Shown piece after piece: positions 18,444 through 28,317 of a stretch of 64,000 bases of DNA. The notes beneath the pieces are model-generated. The model did no database searches. It was given only the letters and a program-made list of their open reading frames with translations, and was not told where the DNA came from. The translations under genes and the position numbers were made by a program. The stretch covers positions 1,536,136 to 1,600,135 of the forward strand of contig JAWPMR010000001.1 in the NCBI GenBank assembly GCA_033344815.1. Direction: 5' to 3'. Numbering within the stretch: the first letter of the stretch is position 1; each line of letters starts with the position of its first letter. This DNA comes from Paracoccaceae bacterium (GTDB lineage Bacteria; Pseudomonadota; Alphaproteobacteria; Rhodobacterales; Rhodobacteraceae).

Positions 18444-19787
18444 CACGCGATTAGACCATGATGGTGCACTGGCAGATCTCTCTTCAGTAACCCGCGGCTC
18501 TGAAAGAAAAGGTGGGCTGCCAAAACAGCACTTTTCAGGATGAAAGGGCACTTTTAAGCGGAAAATTCAGGTCCAGAAACGCCAATCCAGTGTTGGCAAT
18601 TGTGCATAACCCGCCATCTCGGTCTGTGCATGTCGACAAGTCGGCTTTTCTCAAGTTATTGGGTCGGTTTCTGCAGTGTTGGATTGGCCCACTTCTGTCT
18701 GAGTGCTGGGTTTTTGATTTCAGGTCGGACTCTATTGTGGGTCAGGCGAGCACTCACTGAATCAATTCTAGGTTTGAAGGTACCAAAACGGTTTCACCTG
18801 CACCCCTTACCCAATGCCTGAATGATGTCTGATTTCTAGCTGGACCGTCTGGTTCGGTTCGTCTTGGCCGGGATGGGGATAGGAATACGCAATGACCTGT
18901 AAATCCACCAAGGCGCGGAAAACCTTTGTTGTTGCGTGAGGCGGAGACGGTAAAGCGGTTGCCGCGGCCAACCAGACCACATCTTGCAATAGAGACAAGT
19001 CACATAGCGGAATGTGATCGACAAAGGTGAAACGGAAGCGTGAGCTTGGAGCCGGGAAACGCTGGTGGATATGTTGATGCACTGAGGCGTGCCGCTCGAC
19101 CAGATTGAAAAGATTGACCCCTTACCGCGCACAATCTCCGGGCACCGTTACGATCGGGCAACGTATGCATCAACGCCTTCTAGAACAGCCCCCGGGCCGC
19201 ATGTTCGACAAGCCTGGGTGCGCTGCGCGTGAAGGTACGGTCAAAATGATGGCGTCTATTTCCTAATCCAGCGCAAGGGGCGATCAGGAAAGCCATTAGC
19301 CACATTCGTGACGGGACCAAAACAAACTGGGAAAAAATTTCCGACACAAGTTGGGATCAATCATCCTTTGGCGTTATAGAACACTCCATTTTGCCCATCA
19401 CCTGACACAGCAAATACCTTTTTGGGCTTGCTTGACAGGGCGGACGATCAAACTGATCAGATCATTGGCGTCGAAGGCACTTGCACTTTGGTTATCAGCT
19501 CGCAAGTTGCGTCAGGTAGGCCCTGGGGTTGACCGCGACGCCTTTTTTGCGGCCCTTTGGATAAATCTAGGAAAGGCCGTGATCTTATTTTGCCCGATCC
19601 AAGACTAAGGAAAGTGGCATGACATCAGGCAGTGCAGTCTTGGTTTCACTAGCGTCACTTCACGGCGAGGATTTTGGCTTTGGGAGAACCCTCACCGATC
19701 AGCCAACTTACCGTTGCTCGATACACCAATTGAAGGGTCGGCATTAAACCAAATCTTAACCAAGAAAGATGCACCTTGCCGTCACTG
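18444..19787. other. Long non-coding, probably decayed region
   Basis: About 1.3 kb without a convincing gene, unusual in this dense window. Short frames (plus 19351-19608; minus 18807-19082) lack ribosome sites and recognisable domains. Near 18522-18556 the plus strand carries GCACTTTT twice about 20 bases apart, a spacing seen in the multiple terminal repeats of IS21-like elements, so this may be the scar of an insertion sequence. GAGTGCT and AGCACTC form a loose inverted repeat near 18698-18754. The last part should contain the promoter of the ScfR-type gene. Confidence 0.5.
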
Positions 19788-19828
19788 TTTTGCAAATATA
19801 GCTTTTGCGAATCCGCAAAGTTGCAAAG
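19788..19828. promoter_or_regulatory. Candidate autoregulatory PccR/ScfR sites
   Basis: Four TTTGC/GCAAA half-sites occur within 41 bases: TTTTGCAAA (19788-19796), TTTTGCGAA (19803-19811), CCGCAAAG (19813-19820) and TTGCAAAG (19821-19828). The block ends 25 bases before the regulator's ATG, a position where a bound protein would block or modulate its own transcription. It matches the elements in front of pccB. Confidence 0.6.
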
Positions 19829-19852
19829 CGACCTGAAAGGGGTACTCGGGGG

Positions 19853-21253
19853 ATGGCTACACAAAAACTGTATGCCGGCGCAAAACTGCGTGAATTGCGC
19901 ACGAGGCTGGGGCATACACAAAAGGACTTTGCAGCCAAACTTGGCGTCTCCTTGCCCTATCTGAATCAGATGGAAAACAACAACCGTCCGGTGTCGACAA
20001 CGGTTGTTCTGGCTTTGGCGCAGGAATTCGGCCTGGATGTCACAGAATTGAGCGCTGGCGACAGCGAACGTTTGGTCAGTGACATGAAAGAGGCCATTGC
20101 AGATCCGCTTTTTGCAGAAACCCTGCCACCCCTCGCCGATCTGAGGCTGGCCGCCTCAAATGCGCCCACATTTGCCCATGCTTTTTTGGAACTGCACCGA
20201 AGTTATCGCCAGATGCAAGAACGCCTTGCATCTCTGGATGAGGTACTGGGGCGCGAAGATGCCCGCGCCACGCCGAGCCCCTGGGAAGAGGTACGTGACT
20301 TTTTCCACTATTGCGACAATTACATCGATGCTGTTGACCGCGCCGCCGAACATTTTGCCACAAAAGAAGGCGGGCACAAAAATATCCGTGTTGCCGCAGT
20401 TTCGGCCCTTGGGAATAGCGGTGTAACTGTTGGTTTTGTTGACACTGACAAGCTGCGCAGCTTTGATCCCGAGACCAACGAATTGTCGCTGTCCCGACGT
20501 GCGCCACCAGAAACACAGACGTTCCAATTGTTGTTGCAGGTCGCACTGATCAAGCAGGAAGCGCTTTTGGAGGCTACGCTCGATCTGGCAAGGTTTCATA
20601 CCGCCGAAGCGCGCGCCATTGCCAAACTTGGTCTTGCCAATTATTTCGCTGGTGCCGCCCTGATGCCCTATGGTGTTTTTCAAAATGAAGCCAGCGCTTG
20701 CCGACACGATGTCGAAGCTTTGGCGGGGCATTTTGGTGCCTCTATCGAACAAGTTGCGCACCGGCTTTCGACATTGCAACGCCCTGGGTCTAAGGGGATA
20801 CCTTTCTTCTTTGTCAGGGTCGATCAAGCCGGTACGATCACGAAACGTCACTCTGCCACACGGTTGCAATTCGCCCGTTTCGGAGGGGCCTGCCCTCTCT
20901 GGAATGTGCATCGGGCATTTGAATTGCCCGGCCAGTTCCTGCGCCAGCTTGCTGAAACGCCCGATGGGGTGCGCTATATCAATCTGGCCCGCGATGTGTC
21001 AAAGCCGGCGGGCCGTTTTGGGGCTCCTGTACGGCGCTACGCCATCGCTTTGGGCTGCGAAATACGTCATGCGCGCGATCTCATTTATGCAGATGGGATG
21101 GATCTCGGACGCGACGGCGCATTTGAACCTATTGGCATCTCATGCCGCATCTGCGAGCGGACAAACTGCCATCAACGCGCGCTGCCACCCCTGGAAAGGA
21201 CCCTGCGCGTCGACCCAAATCTAAGAGATGTTCTACCCTACCAGATCGACTAG
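19853..21253 (+). CDS. pccR: Short-chain fatty acyl-CoA regulator (ScfR family, PccR-like)
   Basis: The 466-residue protein has an N-terminal XRE/Cro-type HTH (about residues 8-62: GAKLRELRTRLGHTQKDFAAKLGVSLPYLNQMENNNRPV). A central IrrE/M78-like helical region (ARFHTAEARAIAKLGLANYFAGAALMPYG) and a C-terminal DUF2083 domain with Cys motif CRICERTNCHQRALPPLE follow. This is the layout of ScfR regulators (PccR, RamB), which sense acyl-CoAs. PccR of R. sphaeroides activates pccB on propionyl-CoA. Closeness to pccB and the shared upstream elements support the PccR assignment over other ScfR members. The ATG at 19853 starts just before the HTH; an upstream TTG frame runs through the operator and is unlikely. 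Confidence 0.88.
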   Translation: MATQKLYAGAKLRELRTRLGHTQKDFAAKLGVSLPYLNQMENNNRPVSTTVVLALAQEFGLDVTELSAGDSERLVSDMKEAIADPLFAETLPPLADLRLAASNAPTFAHAFLELHRSYRQMQERLASLDEVLGREDARATPSPWEEVRDFFHYCDNYIDAVDRAAEHFATKEGGHKNIRVAAVSALGNSGVTVGFVDTDKLRSFDPETNELSLSRRAPPETQTFQLLLQVALIKQEALLEATLDLARFHTAEARAIAKLGLANYFAGAALMPYGVFQNEASACRHDVEALAGHFGASIEQVAHRLSTLQRPGSKGIPFFFVRVDQAGTITKRHSATRLQFARFGGACPLWNVHRAFELPGQFLRQLAETPDGVRYINLARDVSKPAGRFGAPVRRYAIALGCEIRHARDLIYADGMDLGRDGAFEPIGISCRICERTNCHQRALPPLERTLRVDPNLRDVLPYQID

Positions 21254-21945
21254 CGTTTTGCCCTGCGCCAACCTGCATCGCGCGCCTGCACAGGCGAACA
21301 AAACCACCGTTCGCCCTTTTCGGGTCGAATGCCGGTTCGCTCATAGTCACGCTGACCCGGCATGTGAAAAATCTTCACGCCCTTGGTCGATATATTGCCT
21401 TTGATCATGCATTCACGATCCGGTGGAACTCTCCCGATCGCGCGCGTTTGGCGAAACTGTGACGGGTTTTGTACGCGGCTTGCGTGCAAACCCACGTCAC
21501 GCACCGCCGCAGCCTTTTCCGCCAAAACATAGTCTTGCGCATATTTGCGGTAGGCAAATGCCAAGCCGGAACTGACAATTTCATAGCCCATATCTTGCCC
21601 TTGGACACGACACCGCGCCACGACGCGATTGTAGCGATCGACGGTCACAGCCTCACAGGTCGCGAGCTTACCGGCGAACATCGCCATAACCTGCTCGCTC
21701 ACCCAAGCTCCGCATTTCCAGTTTATGCCTTGCTCGGTCTTGCAAGTCTGATCTGCTTCGGGCGCATCGATCCCGTGTATACGAATACGGGTATCAGCCA
21801 CCTCAATCGTATCTCCGTCGATGACCCGCACCGGACCGGAGAGCCCCTGCGCGGCGACCGGGGCCAAAGGAAGCGCTAAGGCTCCCACCAAAATACTGAT
21901 CAGAAATTTTCCCACAGGTGGGATATGATATCTGACAACAGGCAT
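21250..21945 (-). CDS. Secreted SNase-like nuclease with C-terminal sunset domain
   Basis: A 231-residue exported protein. Signal peptide about residues 1-33 (FLISILVGALALPLAPVAAQ). The staphylococcal-nuclease domain spans about 35-155: VIDGDTIEV gives the Ca2+-binding Asp residues, IRIHGIDAPE gives Arg55 and Glu63, and YNRVVARC gives the second active-site Arg. The last 50 residues (CMIKGNISTKGVKIFHMPGQRDY...KGERWFCSPVQARDAGWR) form a sunset domain, a small Cys-containing module often fused to thermonucleases and other exported enzymes. It probably degrades extracellular or periplasmic DNA/RNA. The 3' end overlaps the convergent regulator gene by four bases. Confidence 0.9.
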   Translation of the reverse strand: MPVVRYHIPPVGKFLISILVGALALPLAPVAAQGLSGPVRVIDGDTIEVADTRIRIHGIDAPEADQTCKTEQGINWKCGAWVSEQVMAMFAGKLATCEAVTVDRYNRVVARCRVQGQDMGYEIVSSGLAFAYRKYAQDYVLAEKAAAVRDVGLHASRVQNPSQFRQTRAIGRVPPDRECMIKGNISTKGVKIFHMPGQRDYERTGIRPEKGERWFCSPVQARDAGWRRAKR

Positions 21946-21980
21946 TACAAGAAGAACTGTTAACCAAGGTTATCAGACGG

Positions 21981-23642
21981 TTAACGCTGTGATGTTTCCC
22001 AACGCGGATGCAACCAGGGCACATCGTTCGATCTAGCCAGAGGATCGCGTCCCAAGAGATGATCGGACACTTTTTCCCCGACCATGATCGAGGGCGCATT
22101 AAGATTGCCGTTGGTGATCCTTGGAAAAATGCTGCTGTCAGCCACGCGCAGACCTTCGACCCCAATCACCCGCGCTTGAGGATCAACGACAGCCATAAGG
22201 TCATCAGCCCGCCCCATGCGACAGGTGCCGCAGGGATGATAGGCACTTTCGGCGTGTTCCCTGATGAAGCTATCCAGTTCCTCATCCGATTGGAGGCTGG
22301 CACCGGGTTGTATTTCCTTTTTTACGAAGGGTTTGAACGCTTCCTGTGCAAAGATCTCACGGGTCAGGCGAATGCAGCGCCGGAAATCCGTCCAGTCCTC
22401 CTCTTCAGACATGTAATTGAAAGAGATGCGCGGTGCTGCATCTGGATCTGCGGACGCCAGACTGACAGAGCCGCGCGATATTGATCGCATGGGCCCCACA
22501 TGGGCCTGAAACCCATGACCTTCTGGCGCGACCTTGCCATCATAGCGCACAGCAATCGGCAAAAAATGGTATTGGATATCGGGATAGGGCACACCTGACC
22601 GGGACCGAATGAAAGCACTGCTTTCAAACTGATTGGACGCGCCCATGCCCGTTTTTGTAAACAACCATTGAGCCCCAATCAGCGCTTTTGACACCGGGTT
22701 CCAGTGTTTGTAAAGCGTAATGGGCTGACTGGCTGCCATTTGAATATAGAGTTCCAGATGATCCTGAAGATTCTGCCCAACGCCGGGTCGGTCAGCGATG
22801 ACGTCAATTCCATGTTCTGCAAGATGCGCCGCCGGGCCGATACCAGATAACATCAATATTTTTGGAGAGTTAATTGAGGAGGCCGCCAGCACGACTTCCC
22901 GGTTGGCCTTGATGATTTCGCGACCACGACCATTGCAAATTTCAATACCCGTTGCGCGATCATTTTCAACGATGACACGTTGCGCAAGACCATTCACCAG
23001 CGTGCAGTTGGCGTGTTTAAGTGCCGGTCTCAAATAGGCGTTCGCAGCCGACCACCGGCGGCCTTGCCACACCGTCTGCTCCATCGGGCCGAAACCTTCC
23101 TGCTTCTGCCCATTGTAATCTTCCGTTGTTTCATACCCCGCCTGACGCCCGGCTTCTACAAAGGCTTGATACAGCGGGTTCTTGCGCGGGCCTCGGCTCA
23201 CATGCAGGGGGCCATCCGTACCACGCCAAGCCGGGTCCCCGCCATGTCCGTTGTCGTGCCAGCTTTCCATACGTTTGTAATAGGGCAGAACGTCAGCATA
23301 CCCCCAACCCTCAGCGCCTTGCTCTTCCCAATGGTCAAAATCCATCGCGTGGCCGCGTACATAGACCATGCCGTTGATGCTCGAGGATCCGCCAATCACT
23401 TTACCCCTCGGACAGGCAAGACGCCGATTGTTCAAATGCGGCTCAGGCTCTGAGGAAAACCCCCAATCATAGCGTTTCATGTTCATCGGGTATGAAAGCG
23501 CTGCAGGCATCTGGATGAAGGGCCCGACGTCGCTGCCGCCATGCTCAATAACAATAACCGATGATCCTGCCTCTGCCAGTCGATACGCCATGGCACAGCC
23601 CGCACTGCCTGCGCCCACAATCACAAAATCCGCTTGCATCAT
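21981..23642 (-). CDS. betA: Choline dehydrogenase (GMC oxidoreductase)
   Basis: BetA oxidises choline to betaine aldehyde with FAD. The 553-residue product starts [26 protein letters not shown] (FAD Rossmann motif), has the GMC signature 1 region [19 protein letters not shown] and the C-terminal catalytic stretch [13 protein letters not shown] followed by [26 protein letters not shown]. It is the last gene of the bet cluster, 82 bases after betB on the same strand. Membrane association is typical for the family, though no helix is visible. Other GMC alcohol oxidases are possible in isolation, but the cluster makes choline the clear substrate. Confidence 0.96.
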   Translation of the reverse strand: MMQADFVIVGAGSAGCAMAYRLAEAGSSVIVIEHGGSDVGPFIQMPAALSYPMNMKRYDWGFSSEPEPHLNNRRLACPRGKVIGGSSSINGMVYVRGHAMDFDHWEEQGAEGWGYADVLPYYKRMESWHDNGHGGDPAWRGTDGPLHVSRGPRKNPLYQAFVEAGRQAGYETTEDYNGQKQEGFGPMEQTVWQGRRWSAANAYLRPALKHANCTLVNGLAQRVIVENDRATGIEICNGRGREIIKANREVVLAASSINSPKILMLSGIGPAAHLAEHGIDVIADRPGVGQNLQDHLELYIQMAASQPITLYKHWNPVSKALIGAQWLFTKTGMGASNQFESSAFIRSRSGVPYPDIQYHFLPIAVRYDGKVAPEGHGFQAHVGPMRSISRGSVSLASADPDAAPRISFNYMSEEEDWTDFRRCIRLTREIFAQEAFKPFVKKEIQPGASLQSDEELDSFIREHAESAYHPCGTCRMGRADDLMAVVDPQARVIGVEGLRVADSSIFPRITNGNLNAPSIMVGEKVSDHLLGRDPLARSNDVPWLHPRWETSQR

Positions 23643-23724
23643 TCTTCTTTCTTATCCGGATGGCACCGCGCGGCACGCGCACAAAACATGGCGTGCGCTG
23701 GAGCGCTCTTTTGGATCACATCTG

Positions 23725-25182
23725 CTAAAATGGCGCTTCCAAATCGCCCATGCGCACATAGACCGATTTCAACTGGCTGTAATGCGCGATAGCTGCTTTG
23801 GAATTTTCACGCCCTACCCCCGACGATTTTGATCCCCCAAAAGGCGCCTCGACAGGTGCGTCATTGTAAGTGTTGATGTAGCAGGTACCTGCTTCAAATC
23901 CGGCCGCAACCCTATGCGCACGCGCCAGATCCATTGTAAAAACACCTGCGGCCAAACCGAATTCTGTATTATTTGCACGAGCCATCACATCCGCCTCATC
24001 GCTGAAATCGAGCACTGCCATCACAGGTCCAAAAATCTCTTCCCGTGCAATGACCATGTCATCCGTCACATCAGCGAAAACGGTCGGTTGCAGATAGAAA
24101 CCTTCCCGGTCCACACGCGCACCGCCCGTGACAAGCCGCGCGCCCTCAGCCTTACCTTTTGCAATGTAATCCAGAACAATCTTCATCTGGTTTTCCGATA
24201 CCATTGGACCAAAACTCGTTTCCGGCCGCATTGGGTCACCAATCACAGCGTTGGCCAGCCTTTCACCGAGGCGCTTCAGAAACGCCTCCCGGATGGCGGT
24301 GTGTACAAAGACGCGTGTGCCATTTGAGCAAACCTGGCCGGAAGAATAGAAATTCCCCAGGATTGCCCCGCTGACCGCATTTTCGAGATCAGCGTCCTCA
24401 AACACGATGATCGGGGATTTTCCGCCCAGTTCCATGGTCACATTTTTGATCCCCGTCGCGGCTGCGGCGTAGACCTTACGACCCGTGGGAACCGACCCGG
24501 TGAGAGATACTTTCTCCACGCGCGGGTCCGAAACCAGAGCGCCGCCTACCTCGCCCATGCCTTGGATGACGTTGTAGACACCGGCTGGTAACCCGGCCTC
24601 GTGCAGTATCTCCGCGAACTTCAACGCGCAAAGCGGCGTGGTTTCAGATGGTTTGAACACCATACTGTTTCCGCAAGCCAGCGCTGGGGCGCCCTTCCAA
24701 CAGGCGATTTGCGTCGGGTAATTCCAGGCACCAATACCGACACAAACGCCCAAAGGTTCGCGGCGGGTATAAACCCAATCCTCGCCCAGTTGGATATGCT
24801 CACCGGTCAGGGTCGCTGCCAACCCACCAAAGTATTCCAGTGCATCCGCACCGCTGGTGGCATCCGCCACACTGGTTTCCTGATAGGGTTTACCGGTATC
24901 ATAGGTTTCCAGAACGGAGAGCTCATGGTTGCGCGCGCGGATCATATCCGCGGCACGGCGCAGAACACGGCCACGTTCGGTACCAGTCATGGCCGCCCAG
25001 GCTTGCTGCGAGTCTTGCGCAGTTGCCAAAGCCTTCTCAATGATTTCCGGAGTGGCGGCATGGACGGTCGCGATGACCGCTCCCGTTGCAGGGTAAATCA
25101 CCGGGATCGCCGTGCCCGAAGTATCTTCGACATAGGCGCCATTAATGAAATGGCTGGCCTTGGGTTGTGTTGAATTGGTCAT
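23725..25182 (-). CDS. betB: Betaine-aldehyde dehydrogenase
   Basis: BetB oxidises betaine aldehyde to glycine betaine with NAD(P)+. The 485-residue aldehyde dehydrogenase has the cofactor loop [16 protein letters not shown], the general-base motif MELGGKSP and the nucleophile stretch [17 protein letters not shown], plus the C-terminal [10 protein letters not shown] and [14 protein letters not shown]. Length and motifs match BetB. It stands between betC and betA in one direction, with 41 bases to betC. Confidence 0.96.
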   Translation of the reverse strand: MTNSTQPKASHFINGAYVEDTSGTAIPVIYPATGAVIATVHAATPEIIEKALATAQDSQQAWAAMTGTERGRVLRRAADMIRARNHELSVLETYDTGKPYQETSVADATSGADALEYFGGLAATLTGEHIQLGEDWVYTRREPLGVCVGIGAWNYPTQIACWKGAPALACGNSMVFKPSETTPLCALKFAEILHEAGLPAGVYNVIQGMGEVGGALVSDPRVEKVSLTGSVPTGRKVYAAAATGIKNVTMELGGKSPIIVFEDADLENAVSGAILGNFYSSGQVCSNGTRVFVHTAIREAFLKRLGERLANAVIGDPMRPETSFGPMVSENQMKIVLDYIAKGKAEGARLVTGGARVDREGFYLQPTVFADVTDDMVIAREEIFGPVMAVLDFSDEADVMARANNTEFGLAAGVFTMDLARAHRVAAGFEAGTCYINTYNDAPVEAPFGGSKSSGVGRENSKAAIAHYSQLKSVYVRMGDLEAPF

Positions 25183-25223
25183 AGCGGGTCTTTCATCAGG
25201 CGTGTGTCAAATCTAAAACAGCG

Positions 25224-26732
25224 TCATTCCCCACGGGGAAAACGCTTGCTGTCTTCGAGAATATTGAGATCCATATGGTTGCGCATGTATTGCTCTGAGG
25301 CTGCGCGCAGCGGCTGGTAATCCCACGGAAAATACCCGCCCTGACGCAGCGCGTCATAAACAACCCATCGCCGCGCCTGGCTCTTGCGCACATCCGCGTC
25401 ATAGGCGTCCAAATCCCATCGGGCCTCGGATTTCGCCTTGAGCTGGCTCAATGTGCCTTGATGCTCTGGGACGTCCGCAAGGTTTCTTAACTCATGAGGG
25501 TCCGCGTCCAGATCAAAGAGCTGATCGGGGTCCAGCGCACAGCGGTTGTATTTCCACCTGCCATAGCGCAACGACACCATCGGCGCATATGTGGCCTCTG
25601 CCGCGTATTCCATTGCCACGGGTTCGGTCCGCTCGACACCCTGCCCCATAGGGACAAGAGACGCGCCGGTGGTCCATTCCAAGACTTCTTCCATCGAAAC
25701 GCCTGCCAGATCGCATAGCGTCGGACAAACGTCGATGTTCGAGACCGGTGTGGTGTGCAGGCCCGGTGCCATCTGCGGTGCGCAGATCATCAGCGGCACG
25801 CGGGACGATCCTTCAAAAAAAGACATCTTGAACCACAGACCACGCTCCCCCAGCATGTCGCCGTGATCGGAAACAAACAGGATGATCGCCTCTTGCCGCG
25901 TATCCTCGAGGGTTTGCAGTATCTCGCCGACCTTGTCGTCCAGATAGCTGATGTTGGCGAAATAGGCCTGACGGGACCGTTTTATGTCCGTCTCGGAAAT
26001 GTCGAAGCTGCGCCAGTCGTTCGCATCAAAGATACGTTTGCTGTGGGGGTCCTGATCCTCGTAGTCAAAGGCCGGAATTTCTGGCAACAGATGCCCGCAA
26101 TCCTCATAGAGGTCCCAGTATTTCTTGCGCGCGACATAGGGGTCGTGCGGATGCGTGAAACTGACGGTCAAACACCAAGGGCGCTCATCCGCGCCGCGTG
26201 ACAGATCATACAATTTGCGCGTCGCGTTGAATGCAACCTCGTCGTCATATTCCATCTGGTTCGAAATCTCGGCAACCCCGGCACCCGTCACGGAACCCAT
26301 GTTGTGATACCACCAATCGATCCGCTCGCCCGGTTTGCGATAATCCGGCGTCCAGCCGAAATCGGCAGGGTAAATATCCGTCGTGAGGCGTTCCTCGAAA
26401 CCGTGCAATTGATCCGGGCCGACAAAGTGCATCTTGCCTGACAGGCAGGTCTGATAACCGGCACGACGCAAGTGATGCGCATAGGTCGGCACGGAAGACG
26501 GGAATTCTGCCGCGTTATCGTAAACGCCTGTGGCCGAAGGCAACTGCCCCGACATGAACGCCGCGCGACCGGGCGCGCAAAGTGGTGAGGCCGTGTAACT
26601 GTTCTTGAAACGGGTGGAGCGTGCGGCCAGTTTTTTAAGGTTGGGCGCATGCAGCCAGTCAGCAGGACCATCGGGGAAAAGCGTTCCGTTCAACTGATCG
26701 ACCATCAGGATAAGAATATTGGGCCGGCTCAT
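25224..26732 (-). CDS. betC: Choline-sulfatase
   Basis: BetC hydrolyses choline-O-sulfate to choline and sulfate, feeding the betaine pathway. The 502-residue alkaline-phosphatase-fold sulfatase has the formylglycine motif C-x-P-x-R at CAPGR (C52). The metal ligands are in PNILILMVDQLNGTLF and in VSDHGDMLGERGLWFK. The C-terminal TYAPMVSLRYGRWKYNRCALDPDQLFDLDADPHE region is characteristic of choline sulfatases. No signal peptide is present, so it acts in the cytoplasm. It overlaps betI by four bases (ATGA). Choline sulfate is a known marine osmolyte. Confidence 0.95.
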   Translation of the reverse strand: MSRPNILILMVDQLNGTLFPDGPADWLHAPNLKKLAARSTRFKNSYTASPLCAPGRAAFMSGQLPSATGVYDNAAEFPSSVPTYAHHLRRAGYQTCLSGKMHFVGPDQLHGFEERLTTDIYPADFGWTPDYRKPGERIDWWYHNMGSVTGAGVAEISNQMEYDDEVAFNATRKLYDLSRGADERPWCLTVSFTHPHDPYVARKKYWDLYEDCGHLLPEIPAFDYEDQDPHSKRIFDANDWRSFDISETDIKRSRQAYFANISYLDDKVGEILQTLEDTRQEAIILFVSDHGDMLGERGLWFKMSFFEGSSRVPLMICAPQMAPGLHTTPVSNIDVCPTLCDLAGVSMEEVLEWTTGASLVPMGQGVERTEPVAMEYAAEATYAPMVSLRYGRWKYNRCALDPDQLFDLDADPHELRNLADVPEHQGTLSQLKAKSEARWDLDAYDADVRKSQARRWVVYDALRQGGYFPWDYQPLRAASEQYMRNHMDLNILEDSKRFPRGE

Positions 26733-27304
26733 GTGCGCGTATCTAGCAGAAGGTTAAGAGCCTCAAGTGCGGTTCGCCGCGCCGCATCCGGACTCTGGGA
26801 TCGCGACAGCGCCGCGCGCAAATAGAGACCGTCGATCAGCGCAGCCAGTGTTTCAGCCGCCGCTCCCGGGTCATCAAGCAAGGGGCGCAGCGCATGGCTC
26901 AGGTTGGATTTCAACCGCCTTTGATATAGTTGCAAAAGGCGCAGCATATCCCGATTGGTTTGCGCTTGCGCATAAAGCGTCATCCACGCGCTCACCGTGT
27001 CTGGCGCAAAACAGGTCGGCGAAAAACTGGCTTCAATCAGGGCGACAGCCCGGTCTTTTGGCGACCTTGCCACGCTCAAACCCCGACGCACTTCAACCCC
27101 AAAATCCCTTAGGATCTGGCGCATCGCTGCCAGGAATATCTGGTCCTTGCCGCCGAAATAGTGATGCGCCAAGGCCGTGGACATCCCCGCACGTTTGGCG
27201 ATTTGGCCAACCGTTACGTCCATGGAACCTCTGGAGGCGAGTTCCGCAATCGTCGCATCTACGAGCGCAGACCGACGGATCGGTTCCATTCCAATTTTCG
27301 GCAT
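26729..27304 (-). CDS. betI: TetR-family repressor BetI
   Basis: BetI represses the bet genes until choline is present. The 191-residue protein begins MPKIGMEPIRRSALVDATIAEL and has the TetR HTH VTVGQIAKRAGMSTALAHHYFGGKDQIF. The rest is the helical ligand/dimer domain. The ATG at 27304 was preferred because GGGGA lies shortly upstream; an ATG four codons earlier has no ribosome site. As first gene of betI-betC-betB-betA it would repress its own operon. A symmetric site stands 46 bases upstream. Confidence 0.93.
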   Translation of the reverse strand: MPKIGMEPIRRSALVDATIAELASRGSMDVTVGQIAKRAGMSTALAHHYFGGKDQIFLAAMRQILRDFGVEVRRGLSVARSPKDRAVALIEASFSPTCFAPDTVSAWMTLYAQAQTNRDMLRLLQLYQRRLKSNLSHALRPLLDDPGAAAETLAALIDGLYLRAALSRSQSPDAARRTALEALNLLLDTRT

Positions 27305-27349
27305 AAGATTCCCCATTGCAAGCAGCGAGGATCAAATAACGGTTTTTTT

Positions 27350-27363
27350 ATTGATCAGTCAAT
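27350..27363. promoter_or_regulatory. Candidate BetI operator
   Basis: ATTGA-TCAG-TCAAT is an inverted repeat with five-base perfect arms, centred about 52 bases before the betI start and just before the end of the convergently placed DMT gene. Known BetI operators are AT-rich inverted repeats containing TTGA/TCAA arms, so the match is reasonable but short. Confidence 0.5.
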
Positions 27364-27372
27364 CAACAAAAA

Positions 27373-28278
27373 CTACACCTTGGTCGCGTGGACTGTGGGA
27401 GTTGTTTCGCCACGCTTCAAAACCGCTTCGCGCCATGTGATAAAAACCACCGAGCCCAAAATCACGACGCCACCGATAAGAACCCAGACATCAACGGCTT
27501 CACCGAAGATCAGATATCCAATCAAAACCGCCCAAATCAGCTGGGCAAAGGTCACAGGTTGCGTGACGGTAAGGGGTGCGGCGGCAAAAGCCAGTGTCAT
27601 CGTGTAGTGCCCCGCAACCGCAAAACACGCCACACAAAACAGCAGCGCCAGATCCCCAAGCGTCGGTGTGACCCAAACCGCAAGAGCAAAAGGCGCCAAC
27701 ACAATCGTGACGAAAATAGAGAGCATTGCGACCACGACGGATGGTTTGACCTCATCCGCCATCACCTTTGCCGTCAAATAGGATACGCCAAATAGGACGG
27801 CCGTCAGCAGCATCGCCAGATGGCCACTACTAACTTCGCGAAACCCTGGTCGCAGGATGATCAGCGCACCAATCAACGCCGCCATAACGGCCAACACGCG
27901 TCGAAACGCCAGCTTTTCGCCCAAGAACAAGGCGGCACCGATGGTCACGTATACAGGAGCCAGATAATTCATCGCGGTCACGTCTGCGATGGGAATGCGC
28001 ACCATCGCATAAAACCACAGCATCACGCCGCACCCGTGCACCAGCCCACGAACCCCGAATAGCCCCCATTGTCGTTTGCTAAGACGTGTTTGACGCAAGG
28101 ATCCAATCGCTGGGATTAAGAACACCAGCCCTAACAAGTAGCGAAGAAACGCCATCTCGACCGGCGGTAAACGTGGCCCGATGTACTTCACCAATGCGGT
28201 CACAGCAACAAAACACAGACCCGTAACGAACATCCAAAAGATGCCAACAACCGGACGATGTGAGGTATGGATAGCCAT
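27373..28278 (-). CDS. DMT-superfamily transporter (two EamA domains)
   Basis: A 301-residue inner-membrane protein with ten predicted helices arranged as two EamA repeats (about 12-145 and 155-290). The typical helix-3/4 segment MAFLRYLLGLVFLIPAI and the repeat ends MNYLAPVYVTIGAALFLGEKL and VTFAQLIWAVLIGYLIFGEAVD are clear. DMT permeases export amino acids, purines or related metabolites; the substrate is not readable. It ends 69 bases before betI on the same strand, but is more probably an independent unit than part of the bet operon. Confidence 0.92.
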   Translation of the reverse strand: MAIHTSHRPVVGIFWMFVTGLCFVAVTALVKYIGPRLPPVEMAFLRYLLGLVFLIPAIGSLRQTRLSKRQWGLFGVRGLVHGCGVMLWFYAMVRIPIADVTAMNYLAPVYVTIGAALFLGEKLAFRRVLAVMAALIGALIILRPGFREVSSGHLAMLLTAVLFGVSYLTAKVMADEVKPSVVVAMLSIFVTIVLAPFALAVWVTPTLGDLALLFCVACFAVAGHYTMTLAFAAAPLTVTQPVTFAQLIWAVLIGYLIFGEAVDVWVLIGGVVILGSVVFITWREAVLKRGETTPTVHATKV

Positions 28279-28317
28279 CTGCCATAGACACCGTGTTTTT
28301 CTGCAATCCGCAAGGGC

